Notes: generated from the sequence alone by a model not told the origin. Shown: positions 52,782 through 61,763, numbered from the stretch's first letter. The stretch is DNA of 64,000 nucleotides from an aff. Roholtiella sp. LEGE 12411 (GCF_015206995.1 NZ_JADEXR010000004.1:1-64000), one strand, 5' to 3'. Numbers and translations: made by a program.

Positions 52782-53753
52782 TCATCTCCACAGTGCATTG
52801 ATGCCGTAAAAGTATAAAGGAATACCGATAATAATATTAAAGGGAAAGGTAATTGCTAAGGCGCTAGTTACGTACAAACTAGGATTAGCTTCAGGAAGTG
52901 TTAACCTCATAGCAGCGGGAACAGCTATGTAAGAGGCACTAGCACACAAAACTGAAAATAAAAGCGCATTTCCCTGCGGCATCCCGATTAGTCTTGCTAG
53001 AAGTATCCCGATTGTTGCATTTAAAATCGGGATCAAGATAGAAAAAGAGATCAAAAACCAACCGGCTTTACCAAGATCTTTGATTTTTCCGGCAGCTACC
53101 AGTCCCATATCTAGTAAAAAGAAGGTTAAAACTCCATAAAATATTTCTTGGGTAAAAGGCGCTTCCAACTTCCAGCCTTTTTCCCCTGACAGCACACCGA
53201 TTAATAGGCTTCCAACCAAGAGATAAACAGAACTGTTAAGGAAAGCTTCTTTGAGAACTTCCGACCAAGAAAAGTCACCATCTTCCTTGTCTATGTCATA
53301 TATTCTTACCAGCAGGAGTCCCACAATGATGGCTGGAGATTCCATTAAGGCTAAAGCCGCTACCATGTAGCCACTAAACTCAATGCCAAGTTCACTGAGA
53401 AAAGACCCAGCAGTAATAAATGTGACTGCACTGATAGAACCATAAGTGGCGGCGATCGCAGCTGAATTGTATAAATCAAGTCTGATTCTTAGAATGAAAA
53501 ATGTGTATATTGGAACAATGGTAGCCATCATGATGGCTGCAAATAGCGTCAGTACGACTTCTTGACTAATTCCACTCCTAACAAGTTCAGCACCTCCCTT
53601 GAACCCAATAGCAAGTAGAAGATAAAGAGAGAAGAGTTTGGGTAAAGGTTGAGGAATTTCCAAATCCGACTTGAATATAACAGCCGACATTCCGAGAAAG
53701 AAAAAAAGAATTGGTGGGCTTAGGATGTTAGACATGATTAGGCTTGCATTCAT
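52782..53753 (-). CDS. sbtA: Na+-dependent bicarbonate transporter SbtA
   Basis: The ATG at 53753 has AAGGAGAGG upstream and gives 323 residues; a GTG two codons earlier is possible. About ten membrane segments are in two inverted halves, with ILSPPILFFFLGM near the N-terminus, AATYGSISAVTFITAGSFL and CASASYIAVPAAMRLTLPEA in the two halves. The central cytoplasmic loop (DIDKEDGDFSWSEVLKEAF) is short compared with the Synechocystis protein. High-affinity, low-CO2-inducible uptake is known for the family. Confidence 0.93.
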   Translation of the reverse strand: MNASLIMSNILSPPILFFFLGMSAVIFKSDLEIPQPLPKLFSLYLLLAIGFKGGAELVRSGISQEVVLTLFAAIMMATIVPIYTFFILRIRLDLYNSAAIAATYGSISAVTFITAGSFLSELGIEFSGYMVAALALMESPAIIVGLLLVRIYDIDKEDGDFSWSEVLKEAFLNSSVYLLVGSLLIGVLSGEKGWKLEAPFTQEIFYGVLTFFLLDMGLVAAGKIKDLGKAGWFLISFSILIPILNATIGILLARLIGMPQGNALLFSVLCASASYIAVPAAMRLTLPEANPSLYVTSALAITFPFNIIIGIPLYFYGINALWR

Positions 53754-53862
53754 CCCCACCTCTCCTTATATTTGCGTAAACAGAAGCAAAAATTTTGATC
53801 ATTAATAGTCACTATGTGCTAACTATAAACAAGTATGCCAATCTTATGTCGGCACTCAAATA

Positions 53863-53921
53863 AGCATAAGTAACTATGCTTTTTGGATGACTATGATGCA
53901 TAGTTTATCAGAATAAGCATA
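53863..53921. promoter_or_regulatory. Cluster of AGCATA/TATGCT inverted repeats upstream of sbtA
   Basis: AGCATA (53863-53868) and TATGCT (53875-53880) form an inverted pair. ACTATG/CATAGT at 53890-53904 is a second palindrome, and AGCATA recurs at 53916-53921. The cluster lies about 110-170 bp upstream of the sbtA start, between sbtA and an acetyltransferase gene. It looks like an operator. Confidence 0.5.
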
Positions 53922-53976
53922 GCCTTCATAACTTTTTAACTCAGGCTGCTTCGCTTGGTGAAGTCAAGGGTCAAGA

Positions 53977-54573
53977 ATGGTTAAATTAATCGCACCCGAA
54001 CAAATTATCGAGACGTCACGGTTATTACTTGAGCCGCTTGTACCAGATCATGCCTCGGCTATTTACAAGCAACTGCTGGATCATAGGCTTTACCAGTTCA
54101 TTCCACAGTCGCCGCCCATGTCGCTACAGACTGTAGAAACTCGATACCTTACTTTATCCTCAAGACTTTCGCCAGACAAACAAGAGGCTTGGTTAAACTG
54201 GGTAATCCGTTTTCGAGAGTTTAGGGAATATGTTGGGATATTAGAAGCAACAGTACATACTAACCGTACCGCAGCAATTGCTTACACAATTTTCCCACTG
54301 TTTTGGCGCCAGGGCTATGCAAAAGAGGGATGTTCGCGTGTACTTGAATACCTTTTTAAGGAATATAAAGTAAGTGTTGTCACAGCAGATATAGATACAC
54401 GTAACATTGCCTCCATTAGCCTTGTTGAGGCGCTTGGTATGAAGCTGACTTCTACACGAACAAATGCCGACTTTTTCAAAGGATCTGTCAGCGATGAGTA
54501 TCGATATGAGATGGTGTCGCCTCTTACTCCACTCTCTGGTTCAGTAGATAAAAAACCTTTTTTGGCTCGGTGA
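53977..54573 (+). CDS. GNAT family acetyltransferase (RimJ/RimL-type)
   Basis: This 198-residue protein starts with a RimJ/RimL-like IIETSRLLLEPLVPDHA, has FPLFWRQGYAKEGCSRVLEYLF (about residues 108-129) where R-Q-G-Y-A forms the CoA loop, and TRNIASISLVEALGMKL. It probably acetylates an N-terminal amine or small amine; the acceptor is unknown. The sbtA promoter region lies upstream on the opposite strand. Confidence 0.87.
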   Translation: MVKLIAPEQIIETSRLLLEPLVPDHASAIYKQLLDHRLYQFIPQSPPMSLQTVETRYLTLSSRLSPDKQEAWLNWVIRFREFREYVGILEATVHTNRTAAIAYTIFPLFWRQGYAKEGCSRVLEYLFKEYKVSVVTADIDTRNIASISLVEALGMKLTSTRTNADFFKGSVSDEYRYEMVSPLTPLSGSVDKKPFLAR

Positions 54574-54703
54574 TGCGATTGCGAACTGTATCTGATGAAA
54601 TATCACCTCAGATATACTTAGCCGAAAATTTTGCTGTATAAAAATTATAGCCTTAGCGTAGAATTTTACGGTTTTGGCACGGTGATGCCTAAGTCCTAAT
54701 ATT

Positions 54704-55981
54704 CTAACGTTTCGGCATAATTCCTGTGAGTAGAGTTGCAACCCAAGTAGAAACAAGTGCGCCAGGAAAGAATAATATCATCGGCAGAAACCACAACCAT
54801 TCAATCTGGTAAAAAGCGAGGCTGGCAATTGACAGAATTACCGTGCTGATACCTAAAACTGCCAAACTGATTGTGTAAATTGCCATTGCCCTTCTCGTCC
54901 AACCTTGCTCACAGTTAAACGTCGCCGCGACTGGAATCATCAACAAGCCAAAAACGATCGCACTGATTAAAGCACTAAGATTCTTGGTACAAAACCATAA
55001 AATACAGGATGCGATCGCACTCAAAAAACAAGCACCCCACCAATTAGATTGCTGGATTTCCTCTGGTGAAAGTGCCAAGCGTCCGAATTGATCAAACCGC
55101 AACATCAGGGTAAACAACGGATCAGCAATCCAACTGAAGATAACGAATAGCAAATAAGCGATCGCCACCACCGCCACCAAGGGTGTCAACCCAGCATTTG
55201 CAAAACTGGCAACCAACATCCGCATGGAGAAAAATAAGCCAATAGTGAACACCCAACGCGTGCGATGATTTAGCCGACTACCCCACAAGAAATAACGCAG
55301 CATTAATCGATAAATGGGGTTTTTTGCTTTTAGTGCCTCGACAGCTCCTTGACGTGCCCATTCTAAATTAGGGTTGAGGTGCAACGCTTGACGAAAATAT
55401 TCCAAAGCTTTCTGTTGACTACCACCGTGGGACAACAAAATCCAACCGCTGCTGGCGTAAGAAGCAGCATCCTGGGGAGAAGTAGCGATCGCTCCTTTGA
55501 CTGCGGCGATCGCTTCTTTTCCCCGTCCCAATTGCGATAGTGATAGGGCCCGGTAATTCAAACACTCTACATCTTCCGGGTCTAGTGATAACCCTTTAGT
55601 TGCTGCTTCTAAACTTGCTTGCCACTGCTTTTGCTGATAAAGGCATCGTGCCAGGAGGGCAAAGTGAGAGGCTTGATAAGGGTTGATCTGAATTGCTTCT
55701 CGAATCGCTTTTTGTGCCGCTGCAAGTTGCTGACGTTCGCAGAGAATATATCCCAGTATATAGTGAGGAAATGGCGAATCAGGAGCGATGGCGATCGCAA
55801 CTTCTGCCTCCAGTGTCGCTTCCTGATATCGCTGCTGACAACTCAAACACAACCCCAAAACCGCATGAATTCCCGCATCATTTGGAGACTCAGCTACAGC
55901 TTGTCGCAGTTCCTCCTCCGCCATTTGATAGCGGGATTGCTCTAATAACAGCTTTGCCCGCTCAAAGTGTACAACACCCAT
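54704..55981 (-). CDS. TPR protein with multiple C-terminal membrane segments
   Basis: In this 425-residue protein, residues about 3-220 are tetratricopeptide repeats (six or so, e.g. ALAQAVAESPNDAGIHAVLGL-type helices, PYQASHFALLARCLYQQKQW, PNLEWARQGAVEALKA). The rest contains about seven hydrophobic segments (WVFTIGLFFSMRMLVASFA, LVAVVAIAYLLFVIFSW, GALVSTWVATLLTGI). The start overlaps the stop of the upstream TPR-AAA ATPase by one base (TAATG), so the pair is co-translated. It probably anchors or recruits the ATPase at a membrane. Confidence 0.83.
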   Translation of the reverse strand: MGVVHFERAKLLLEQSRYQMAEEELRQAVAESPNDAGIHAVLGLCLSCQQRYQEATLEAEVAIAIAPDSPFPHYILGYILCERQQLAAAQKAIREAIQINPYQASHFALLARCLYQQKQWQASLEAATKGLSLDPEDVECLNYRALSLSQLGRGKEAIAAVKGAIATSPQDAASYASSGWILLSHGGSQQKALEYFRQALHLNPNLEWARQGAVEALKAKNPIYRLMLRYFLWGSRLNHRTRWVFTIGLFFSMRMLVASFANAGLTPLVAVVAIAYLLFVIFSWIADPLFTLMLRFDQFGRLALSPEEIQQSNWWGACFLSAIASCILWFCTKNLSALISAIVFGLLMIPVAATFNCEQGWTRRAMAIYTISLAVLGISTVILSIASLAFYQIEWLWFLPMILFFPGALVSTWVATLLTGIMPKR

Positions 55982-57324
55982 TACATTTTTAAATATTTCA
56001 AAATATCATCGTATAAACCGCCCTCATTCGCATATAGCGCGTAGTTGCGAGCTGTGGCAAACCACTCTTTGGTAGAAGATTTGACGTTTGCTGCTGCTAA
56101 AACCAAATCCTTTGTCACTAGCGGCTTGGGAAAACCAGTTTTCATCGCTTCTTGCAGTTTTTTTTCCACTGCTAAATCGATCACAGCTTTTAAGTCAGCC
56201 CCGGAAAAATGCTCTGTCTTTTTGCTAACTTGCTCGTAATCAATTTTATCTACAGGCTTACCACGACACAGCAACTGTAAAATAGCTGCCCTAGCAGAAG
56301 CGTCTGGTGGTGGGATAAAGAGAATGCGATCAAAGCGTCCAGGACGCCGAAACGCGGCATCCAAATGCCAAGGAGCATTAGTCGCCGCCAAAATTAACAC
56401 CCCTTCATTAGAACTCTTGACTCCATCTAGTTCTGAGAGAAACTGGTTAATCACCATGCGACTGGAACTTTGACGCAAATCGGTACGGTTGGCAGCCAAA
56501 GCATCGACTTCATCGAAAAAAACTACACAAGGCTGATTTTCTCGCGCTTCTTCAAATATGGCGTGCAAATTCCGCTCACTGTTACCCAACCACATATCTA
56601 GGACATCATTAATGCCAACAGAGATAAAGTTTGAGTTAATCTCGCCAGCAGTTGCACGGGCTAGATAAGTTTTGCCACAACCGGGAGGGCCATACATCAA
56701 AATTCCGCCGCCGATCGCTTTCCCATAAGCTTTGTAAAGTTCCTGTTGCGTCAGCGGATAAATAATCTTGAGGCGAATTTCATCTTTAACTGTTTCCATC
56801 CCTCCCACATCTTGGAAAGAAATCTGTGGGCGTTCCAGCTTTTCATCATCAAGGGCGAGGTGATCAAAATTAGCAGCGCGGACTTTACCTTCTACTACAT
56901 CTTGGGTGTGGCTATCCTCTCCAATACCCAAGAGTTCCGCAAAATTGGGATCGGCAATAGATGGATCAAGAGCGATCGCACTGCGATACTGACTCACTGC
57001 TTGCTGTACTGCTCCTGAATTTAGCAACAAACGAGCATGGAGTAAATAAGCTAGTGCTGGACAGTTAGAGTGTTTGAGTAGTTCTTCGACAATCACCAAA
57101 GATTGATTGTGCTTCCCTTGTTGGTAAAAAGCCCTTGCTAAACCAAGTTTCAACTGTGGTTCGTCCCGCGCCAACAGCATTGCTTGACGGTACTCCTTCT
57201 CCGCATCTTCCAGTTGTCCAAGACTGAGAAGTGTATCAGCAAGGTGTTGCCTGAGAGGTACATTATCAGGAGAAAACTTCAACGCCTCGCGCAGTGCCCG
57301 TACCGTATCATAGCTATTGGTCAT
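55981..57324 (-). CDS. TPR-AAA+ ATPase, Vps4/meiotic-clade-like
   Basis: In this 447-residue protein, residues 1-130 are TPR-like helical repeats (LREALKFSPDNVPLRQHLAD). A linker leads to an AAA+ domain with Walker A YGPPGCGKTYLA (about 211-222), Walker B VVFFDEVDALAANR (267-280), sensor ATNAPWHLD and arginine fingers in FRRPGRFDR. The C-terminal STKEWFATARNYALYANEGG resembles the C-terminal helix of Vps4/katanin type ATPases. Such proteins remodel substrates; here the N-terminal repeats would act like an MIT domain. Its partner is encoded immediately downstream. Confidence 0.88.
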   Translation of the reverse strand: MTNSYDTVRALREALKFSPDNVPLRQHLADTLLSLGQLEDAEKEYRQAMLLARDEPQLKLGLARAFYQQGKHNQSLVIVEELLKHSNCPALAYLLHARLLLNSGAVQQAVSQYRSAIALDPSIADPNFAELLGIGEDSHTQDVVEGKVRAANFDHLALDDEKLERPQISFQDVGGMETVKDEIRLKIIYPLTQQELYKAYGKAIGGGILMYGPPGCGKTYLARATAGEINSNFISVGINDVLDMWLGNSERNLHAIFEEARENQPCVVFFDEVDALAANRTDLRQSSSRMVINQFLSELDGVKSSNEGVLILAATNAPWHLDAAFRRPGRFDRILFIPPPDASARAAILQLLCRGKPVDKIDYEQVSKKTEHFSGADLKAVIDLAVEKKLQEAMKTGFPKPLVTKDLVLAAANVKSSTKEWFATARNYALYANEGGLYDDILKYLKM

Positions 57325-57582
57325 ATTGATTTAGTAATTTTACTTTCAATTAAAGTAATTGCTAAAAAGAGGTAATGATCATCATAGCCTCGGCTTTTCG
57401 GTTTTATGGAGAAGAAGGGACGGAATGTGCTACTGTACAGCGGTGACTTTGGAATATTGAGCGCCAGCTTTAGCATTGTGCCTTTTACTGACGCTAATTC
57501 TTCCTAGCGTTTTTAAATTGCTGCATAAGACGGATGAATTTTACAGCACCCGCAAAATCTTATAAAGATACATTAATAGAGA

Positions 57583-58389
57583 TTATGCTTGTGGTTCAAC
57601 GCCGAGCGATCGCAATTGTTCCATCAGGCGATCGGCTCTTTGACGTTCTTGTTCTGCTCGTTGATGTTCCTGTTCTGCTCTTTGACGTTCCTGTTCTGCT
57701 CGTTGACGTTCTTGTTCTGCTCGTTGATGTTCCTGTTCTGCTCTTTCATCGCCAGTCAACAATAAATTACCTTGCAAATCCCACCAACGCAACCAGGGTA
57801 ACTCCACATTTTGATAAACTCCTAGCCAAATGCCTAACTCAACTCCCATAGGTGCGATCGGATAATGTCCGTGCTCATTTGCTGCTAATAACTGATATTG
57901 TCCACCAATGAATTCGTAGACTTCTACACTAGCTTTTTTAACTTCATAAATACCGTAGAAGGCAGGACGAATCACCTGCTCATAAATCCAAAATTTACCC
58001 TTCCACGGGGTTTTGTCTCTTTCCTCATTCCCATCTCCAGAAACGAATTCTAAGACAATCAACGGGGCAATATACTCTCGCCAATATACATAAGACCTCC
58101 GCGTTTGTCCATTCAGCAAGGGTGGTACATTCGGTACAAAAAACCAATCTGGTGCTTCTGCTCCTTTTTCCGGGGGATCAGTCAAGCGCCAGTAAATGCC
58201 TAAGTCCTGACCAATACAATATTGACCATCAGGATGTAATTGTTTGAGAACGGGTGTAATCGAGTCAGTCAGTAAGATACTTTGGGGATGCTCTTGCCAG
58301 TTTTTCACAAACGTGCCATTGGAGTCTGGTAGCTGCGTATGGTCAGGAAAAGGGGTGAGATCGGTGGGTGGATTAGTTGCAGAGGTCAT
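57583..58389 (-). CDS. Uma2 family endonuclease-like protein with heptad tail
   Basis: This 268-residue protein is of the Uma2 type: QYCIGQDLGIYWRLTDPPEKG, APDWFFVPNVPPLL (acidic motif), APLIVLEFVSGDGNEERDKTP and VIRPAFYGIYEV. A heptad repeat ERQRAEQ-like (five units) is encoded by near-identical 21-bp units at about 57640-57746. It is a third intact copy in this window; the tail lengths differ between copies. Nuclease activity is expected from the fold only. Confidence 0.84.
   Translation of the reverse strand: MTSATNPPTDLTPFPDHTQLPDSNGTFVKNWQEHPQSILLTDSITPVLKQLHPDGQYCIGQDLGIYWRLTDPPEKGAEAPDWFFVPNVPPLLNGQTRRSYVYWREYIAPLIVLEFVSGDGNEERDKTPWKGKFWIYEQVIRPAFYGIYEVKKASVEVYEFIGGQYQLLAANEHGHYPIAPMGVELGIWLGVYQNVELPWLRWWDLQGNLLLTGDERAEQEHQRAEQERQRAEQERQRAEQEHQRAEQERQRADRLMEQLRSLGVEPQA
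57640..57746 (-). repeat. 21-bp coding tandem repeat in the Uma2 gene
   Basis: Five near-identical 21-bp units (variants TTCTGCTCGTTGATGTTCCTG and similar) encode the (E/Q)RQRAEQ heptads. Confidence 0.9.
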
Positions 58390-58663
58390 AAGGCCACCTT
58401 TGCACTGGATAAGGGTTATTTTTTAGTTTAGCAATATAGGGAGAAGATAAGGGCGATGTCTGAGTTGATACTTTCTTGTTCCAGAGTTGATTCATCGCCT
58501 TCCCTTTGTAATTTTCTACAACATTAATTGCTTCAAATTCTACAGGCAAAATTCTCAATAAATAAGTCTTATTGAGAATAATTGACCGATCTTTTTTTAC
58601 CATAATTCGGTCAAACCTTTGCACCACAATGACAAAAATTGGGCTTTAATACAAGCTTGGATC

Positions 58664-59404
58664 TTAAGATTCTTTACTCACAAATACAAAGCCGCGTGTT
58701 TTACCTGAAGTAGAATCAGTAGTTGCGATCGCCTTCCATAAATCTGCTGTTTTTACCCAAACTGGTGGATATTTGTAACGAGAAACATCCATAATTAAAA
58801 ATCTATCTGTCTGCTCATTATATGCTGCTAAGGGGGAGATATGCCCGCCTTTCTCTTGACCAATTTCTTTACGTAAGTAGTTAATTAAAACAAAATTTTT
58901 CGGCTGTTTTAAATTCTCTGCTGTTAGCTTGCGAAATTGTTCTAAACTAGTGTTAGCAGCGTGGTAAACATTAACTTTAACACCGTAGCTAGCTAATAAT
59001 CCTCCTAACTGATCTAGAGTCATCCCTTGACGAGAAACAATCTCAGGAGCCAGCACTTTTTTTGTAGCTTCATTACTAAAAAAGTTCTCTTGAGTGAATA
59101 CTCGATAGGGCTTGTATTGTGGTGCTTCCGGTGCAGGAACTTCCAAGCTGTTTAATACCATAACAATACTTGCAACGCCACAATATGCCTGATTATTTTG
59201 AGTAACAAACTGTATACTCAGTGGAAAAAAATCTTCTCTCGATTTACTGTCAATTAATAACTTTTCTCCCTCGTCTGAGTTAAAACCAATCAAATTAGGT
59301 GAAAGAGATAATGTTTGAGAGAAAACAGTCCCACTAGAGATACATAGCCCAATAACCGAAGCTTGAAGCAATGCTTTGGTAGTTTTTAAGAAAGTGTTAT
59401 TCAT
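58664..59404 (-). CDS. Phytochelatin synthase-like cysteine peptidase (prokaryotic PCS)
   Basis: This 246-residue protein has a signal peptide (LLQASVIGLCISSGTVFSQ) and the papain-like PCS core. The catalytic Cys is in QAYCGVASIVMVLNSL (about residue 74), the His in GGHISPLAAYN (about 186) and the Asp in FLIMDVSRYKYPPVWV (about 204). Prokaryotic PCS proteins, such as that of Nostoc, cleave glycine from glutathione and have weak transpeptidase activity. The C-terminal half of eukaryotic PCS is absent, as usual. It is 40 bp downstream of the solute-binding gene, so a link to the transporter is possible. Confidence 0.9.
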   Translation of the reverse strand: MNNTFLKTTKALLQASVIGLCISSGTVFSQTLSLSPNLIGFNSDEGEKLLIDSKSREDFFPLSIQFVTQNNQAYCGVASIVMVLNSLEVPAPEAPQYKPYRVFTQENFFSNEATKKVLAPEIVSRQGMTLDQLGGLLASYGVKVNVYHAANTSLEQFRKLTAENLKQPKNFVLINYLRKEIGQEKGGHISPLAAYNEQTDRFLIMDVSRYKYPPVWVKTADLWKAIATTDSTSGKTRGFVFVSKES

Positions 59405-59444
59405 AGCTCAAACCCACTAAATAAATTAATTTAATATCATCATT

Positions 59445-60377
59445 TTAAGCAGAAGAATTTTTAATCTTTTTGAAAGAATCTAATCCTTTTAATTTACGGA
59501 ACTCTTGTACAACATCTTTAATATTTCGTAATTCTCCTTCAACTAAATTATTTAATTGCCGCATTTCATCTGCTGAAATCTTACCAGCAAGTTGGGCGAT
59601 CGCTTTTCTTAATTCTGGATATTTCTGTAAAGTTTCTTGACGGACAATTGGTGCTGCTTCATAGGGAGGAAAATACTGCTTATCATCTTTTAAGACCACA
59701 ACACCCAAGCGAGAAATCTGACCGTCTGTAGAACTACCCGCCACTATATCTACCTGTTTTTGAACCAGAGCACGATATACTAAACCCAAGTCCATAATTT
59801 GGGGTGGCTTGACAAAATGTAAGTCATAAGTTTTAGCTAACCCTGGAAAACCATCTTCCCGCTCCAAGAATTCATAGCCAAAACCGCCACGCCACTGCGG
59901 TGTATATTGACTGATTTGGGAAAGAGTTTGGATATTGTAGCGCTTAGCATCTTCACCGCGAATAATCATCGCAAAGGTGTTTTCAAAACCCAAAGATGGC
60001 ATTACTTCTAAATTGAATTTTTGGGCATAAAATTGTTTTAGTTTCTCAAAAACTTCTTTGGGATCACTAACTGCTTTTTGCTTTAAAATACCAGTAAAAG
60101 CTGTGCCTGTATATTCAATATATACATCAATTTTACCAGAAGTAATTGCACTATGACAAATAAAAGAACCACCTAAACGAGGACGACGATCTACTTTTAA
60201 ATTAGTTGTTGCCTCAATTTGCTGTGCTAAAAGTTCTCCTAAGATGTCTTGTTCAGTAAAATCTTTGGACGCAACAATAATATTACCCCCACTGCTACTA
60301 TTTACATTTGGCTTGCAGCTAGTGATTAGCAGTAACAAAGCAAAAGTTAAAAAGCAAAACGCCAAAAATCTTTTCAT
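59445..60377 (-). CDS. ABC transporter substrate-binding lipoprotein, glycine betaine/choline (OpuC/OsmF) type
   Basis: This 310-residue protein has a lipobox signal (LLLITSC at about Cys21) and a periplasmic-binding fold of the OpuC type: IIVASKDFTEQDILGELLAQQIE, VYIEYTGTAFTGIL and LGLVYRALVQKQVDIVAGSSTDGQI. It should capture quaternary ammonium solutes or a related osmolyte outside the membrane. It is part of a three-gene operon with permease and ATPase, and ends just upstream of the PCS-like gene. Confidence 0.88.
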   Translation of the reverse strand: MKRFLAFCFLTFALLLLITSCKPNVNSSSGGNIIVASKDFTEQDILGELLAQQIEATTNLKVDRRPRLGGSFICHSAITSGKIDVYIEYTGTAFTGILKQKAVSDPKEVFEKLKQFYAQKFNLEVMPSLGFENTFAMIIRGEDAKRYNIQTLSQISQYTPQWRGGFGYEFLEREDGFPGLAKTYDLHFVKPPQIMDLGLVYRALVQKQVDIVAGSSTDGQISRLGVVVLKDDKQYFPPYEAAPIVRQETLQKYPELRKAIAQLAGKISADEMRQLNNLVEGELRNIKDVVQEFRKLKGLDSFKKIKNSSA

Positions 60378-60384
60378 AACTTGC

Positions 60385-61008
60385 TTAATTTTTAATTTTT
60401 AATTTATTCTCCATCCATCCAATTACCAAGTCAGCCAGTAAGGCAATGACCGCCGCTGGAAACGCCCCAGCTAAAATTAACTGATCATTCACTACTGATA
60501 TTCCGCGAAAAATAAACACTCCTAACCCACCAGCACCAATTGCGGCTGCGATGGTTGCAATGCCAATGGTAATTACAGTTGCGACTCGTACCCCTGCTAA
60601 AATCACTCCCATTGCCAAAGGAATTTCGACTTGCAACAACAGTTGTGTATCTGTCATACCCATCCCTTTACCAGCTTCTCGAATAGCTGGATCTACACTC
60701 ATAATACCTGTGTAAGTATTGCGAATTATTGGTAAAAAAGAATATAGAGTCAAGGCAATAATTGCTGGTACTACGCCTATTCCGGCAACGGGAATGAGTA
60801 AGCCAAATAGTGCCAAACTGGGGATAGTTTGCAAAATATTCGCTATCCCAAGAATTGGTTGGCGGAGGTATGTTTTGCGTGTAATTAAAATACCTAATGG
60901 AATGCCTACAAAGATGGCAATACTGATAGCAATACCCACCAAGAATAAATGTTCTAGAGTGTGCTGAAGAATTTCTGGGGCATACTTAACAAGGAAAAAA
61001 TCTTTCAT
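60385..61008 (-). CDS. ABC transporter permease, OpuC/OsmY-type
   Basis: The ATG at 61008 overlaps the ATPase stop (ATGA) and gives 207 residues. Five or six membrane spans and the EAA-type motif (DPAIREAGKGMGMTDTQLLLQVEIPLAMGVILAGVR, about residues 98-133) couple it to the ATPase. GLGVFIFRGISVVNDQLILAGA is typical of the glycine-betaine permeases. A longer frame to 61035 would add nine residues. Confidence 0.9.
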   Translation of the reverse strand: MKDFFLVKYAPEILQHTLEHLFLVGIAISIAIFVGIPLGILITRKTYLRQPILGIANILQTIPSLALFGLLIPVAGIGVVPAIIALTLYSFLPIIRNTYTGIMSVDPAIREAGKGMGMTDTQLLLQVEIPLAMGVILAGVRVATVITIGIATIAAAIGAGGLGVFIFRGISVVNDQLILAGAFPAAVIALLADLVIGWMENKLKIKN

Positions 61009-61763
61009 AAAGTGTCTTTCAGGGAACGCAGACATTGAAGAAAAGCTAGACTTTCTGGGTGTTGCGATCGCATAAATTCATCTGTTGTCCCTAATACTAC
61101 CAATTCTCCTCCATACATTAAACCAATTCTCGATGCTAAAACAAAGGCTTCTTGAATATCGTGGGTGACAAAAACAACTGTTTTGCCTAATTCCTGTTGT
61201 AGATGCCGAAACTCTTGTTGTAGTTCTAAGCGCGTAATCGGGTCGAGGGCGCCAAAGGGTTCATCCATCAATAATACTGGCGGGTCTGCTGCTAAGGCTC
61301 TCGCTACACCAACTCTTTGCTTTTGCCCTCCCGAAAGCTCATGAGGGTAACGCCCTGCAAATTGTGCAGGTTCCAAGCCTACTAAGTGCAGCAATTCATA
61401 AACCCGCGTTTTAATTTGTTTAGGTTGCCAATTTTCTAACGCGGGAACTAAACCCACATTACGTTCAACAGTGAAATGGGGAAATAAACCAGTTTCTTGA
61501 ATTACATAACCAATTTTGCGCCGTAGTTTAATCTCATCCCATTGAGTTGTGGGGATGTCATTAAATAAAACTTCGCCTTGTGTAGGTGTAAATAAGCGAT
61601 TAATTAACTTCATAGTCGTAGTTTTGCCGCTACCACTACGTCCGAGCAATACCAGCGCTTCTCCTTGGCGGATGGTGAAATTGAGATTGGACACCAAAGG
61701 CCGATGATTGCGGCTAAAGGTGACATTACGGAATTCGACAGTGATTTGGTTATTTTGCGGCAT
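61005..61763 (-). CDS. ABC transporter ATP-binding protein, glycine betaine/proline type
   Basis: This 252-residue ATPase has Walker A LLGRSGSGKTTTMKL (about residues 34-48), Q-loop VIQETGLFPHF, signature LSGGQKQRVGVARALA (about 143-158) and Walker B VLLMDEPFGALDP. There is no C-terminal CBS pair, in contrast with OpuA. It is the first gene of the operon that encodes the permease and the binding protein. Imported substrate is inferred from the binding protein. Confidence 0.92.
   Translation of the reverse strand: MPQNNQITVEFRNVTFSRNHRPLVSNLNFTIRQGEALVLLGRSGSGKTTTMKLINRLFTPTQGEVLFNDIPTTQWDEIKLRRKIGYVIQETGLFPHFTVERNVGLVPALENWQPKQIKTRVYELLHLVGLEPAQFAGRYPHELSGGQKQRVGVARALAADPPVLLMDEPFGALDPITRLELQQEFRHLQQELGKTVVFVTHDIQEAFVLASRIGLMYGGELVVLGTTDEFMRSQHPESLAFLQCLRSLKDTL

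Noticed and set aside
58373-58627. 84-codon reverse frame before the Uma2 gene
   Set aside because: Overlaps the start of the Uma2 gene; no domain, composition close to noncoding.
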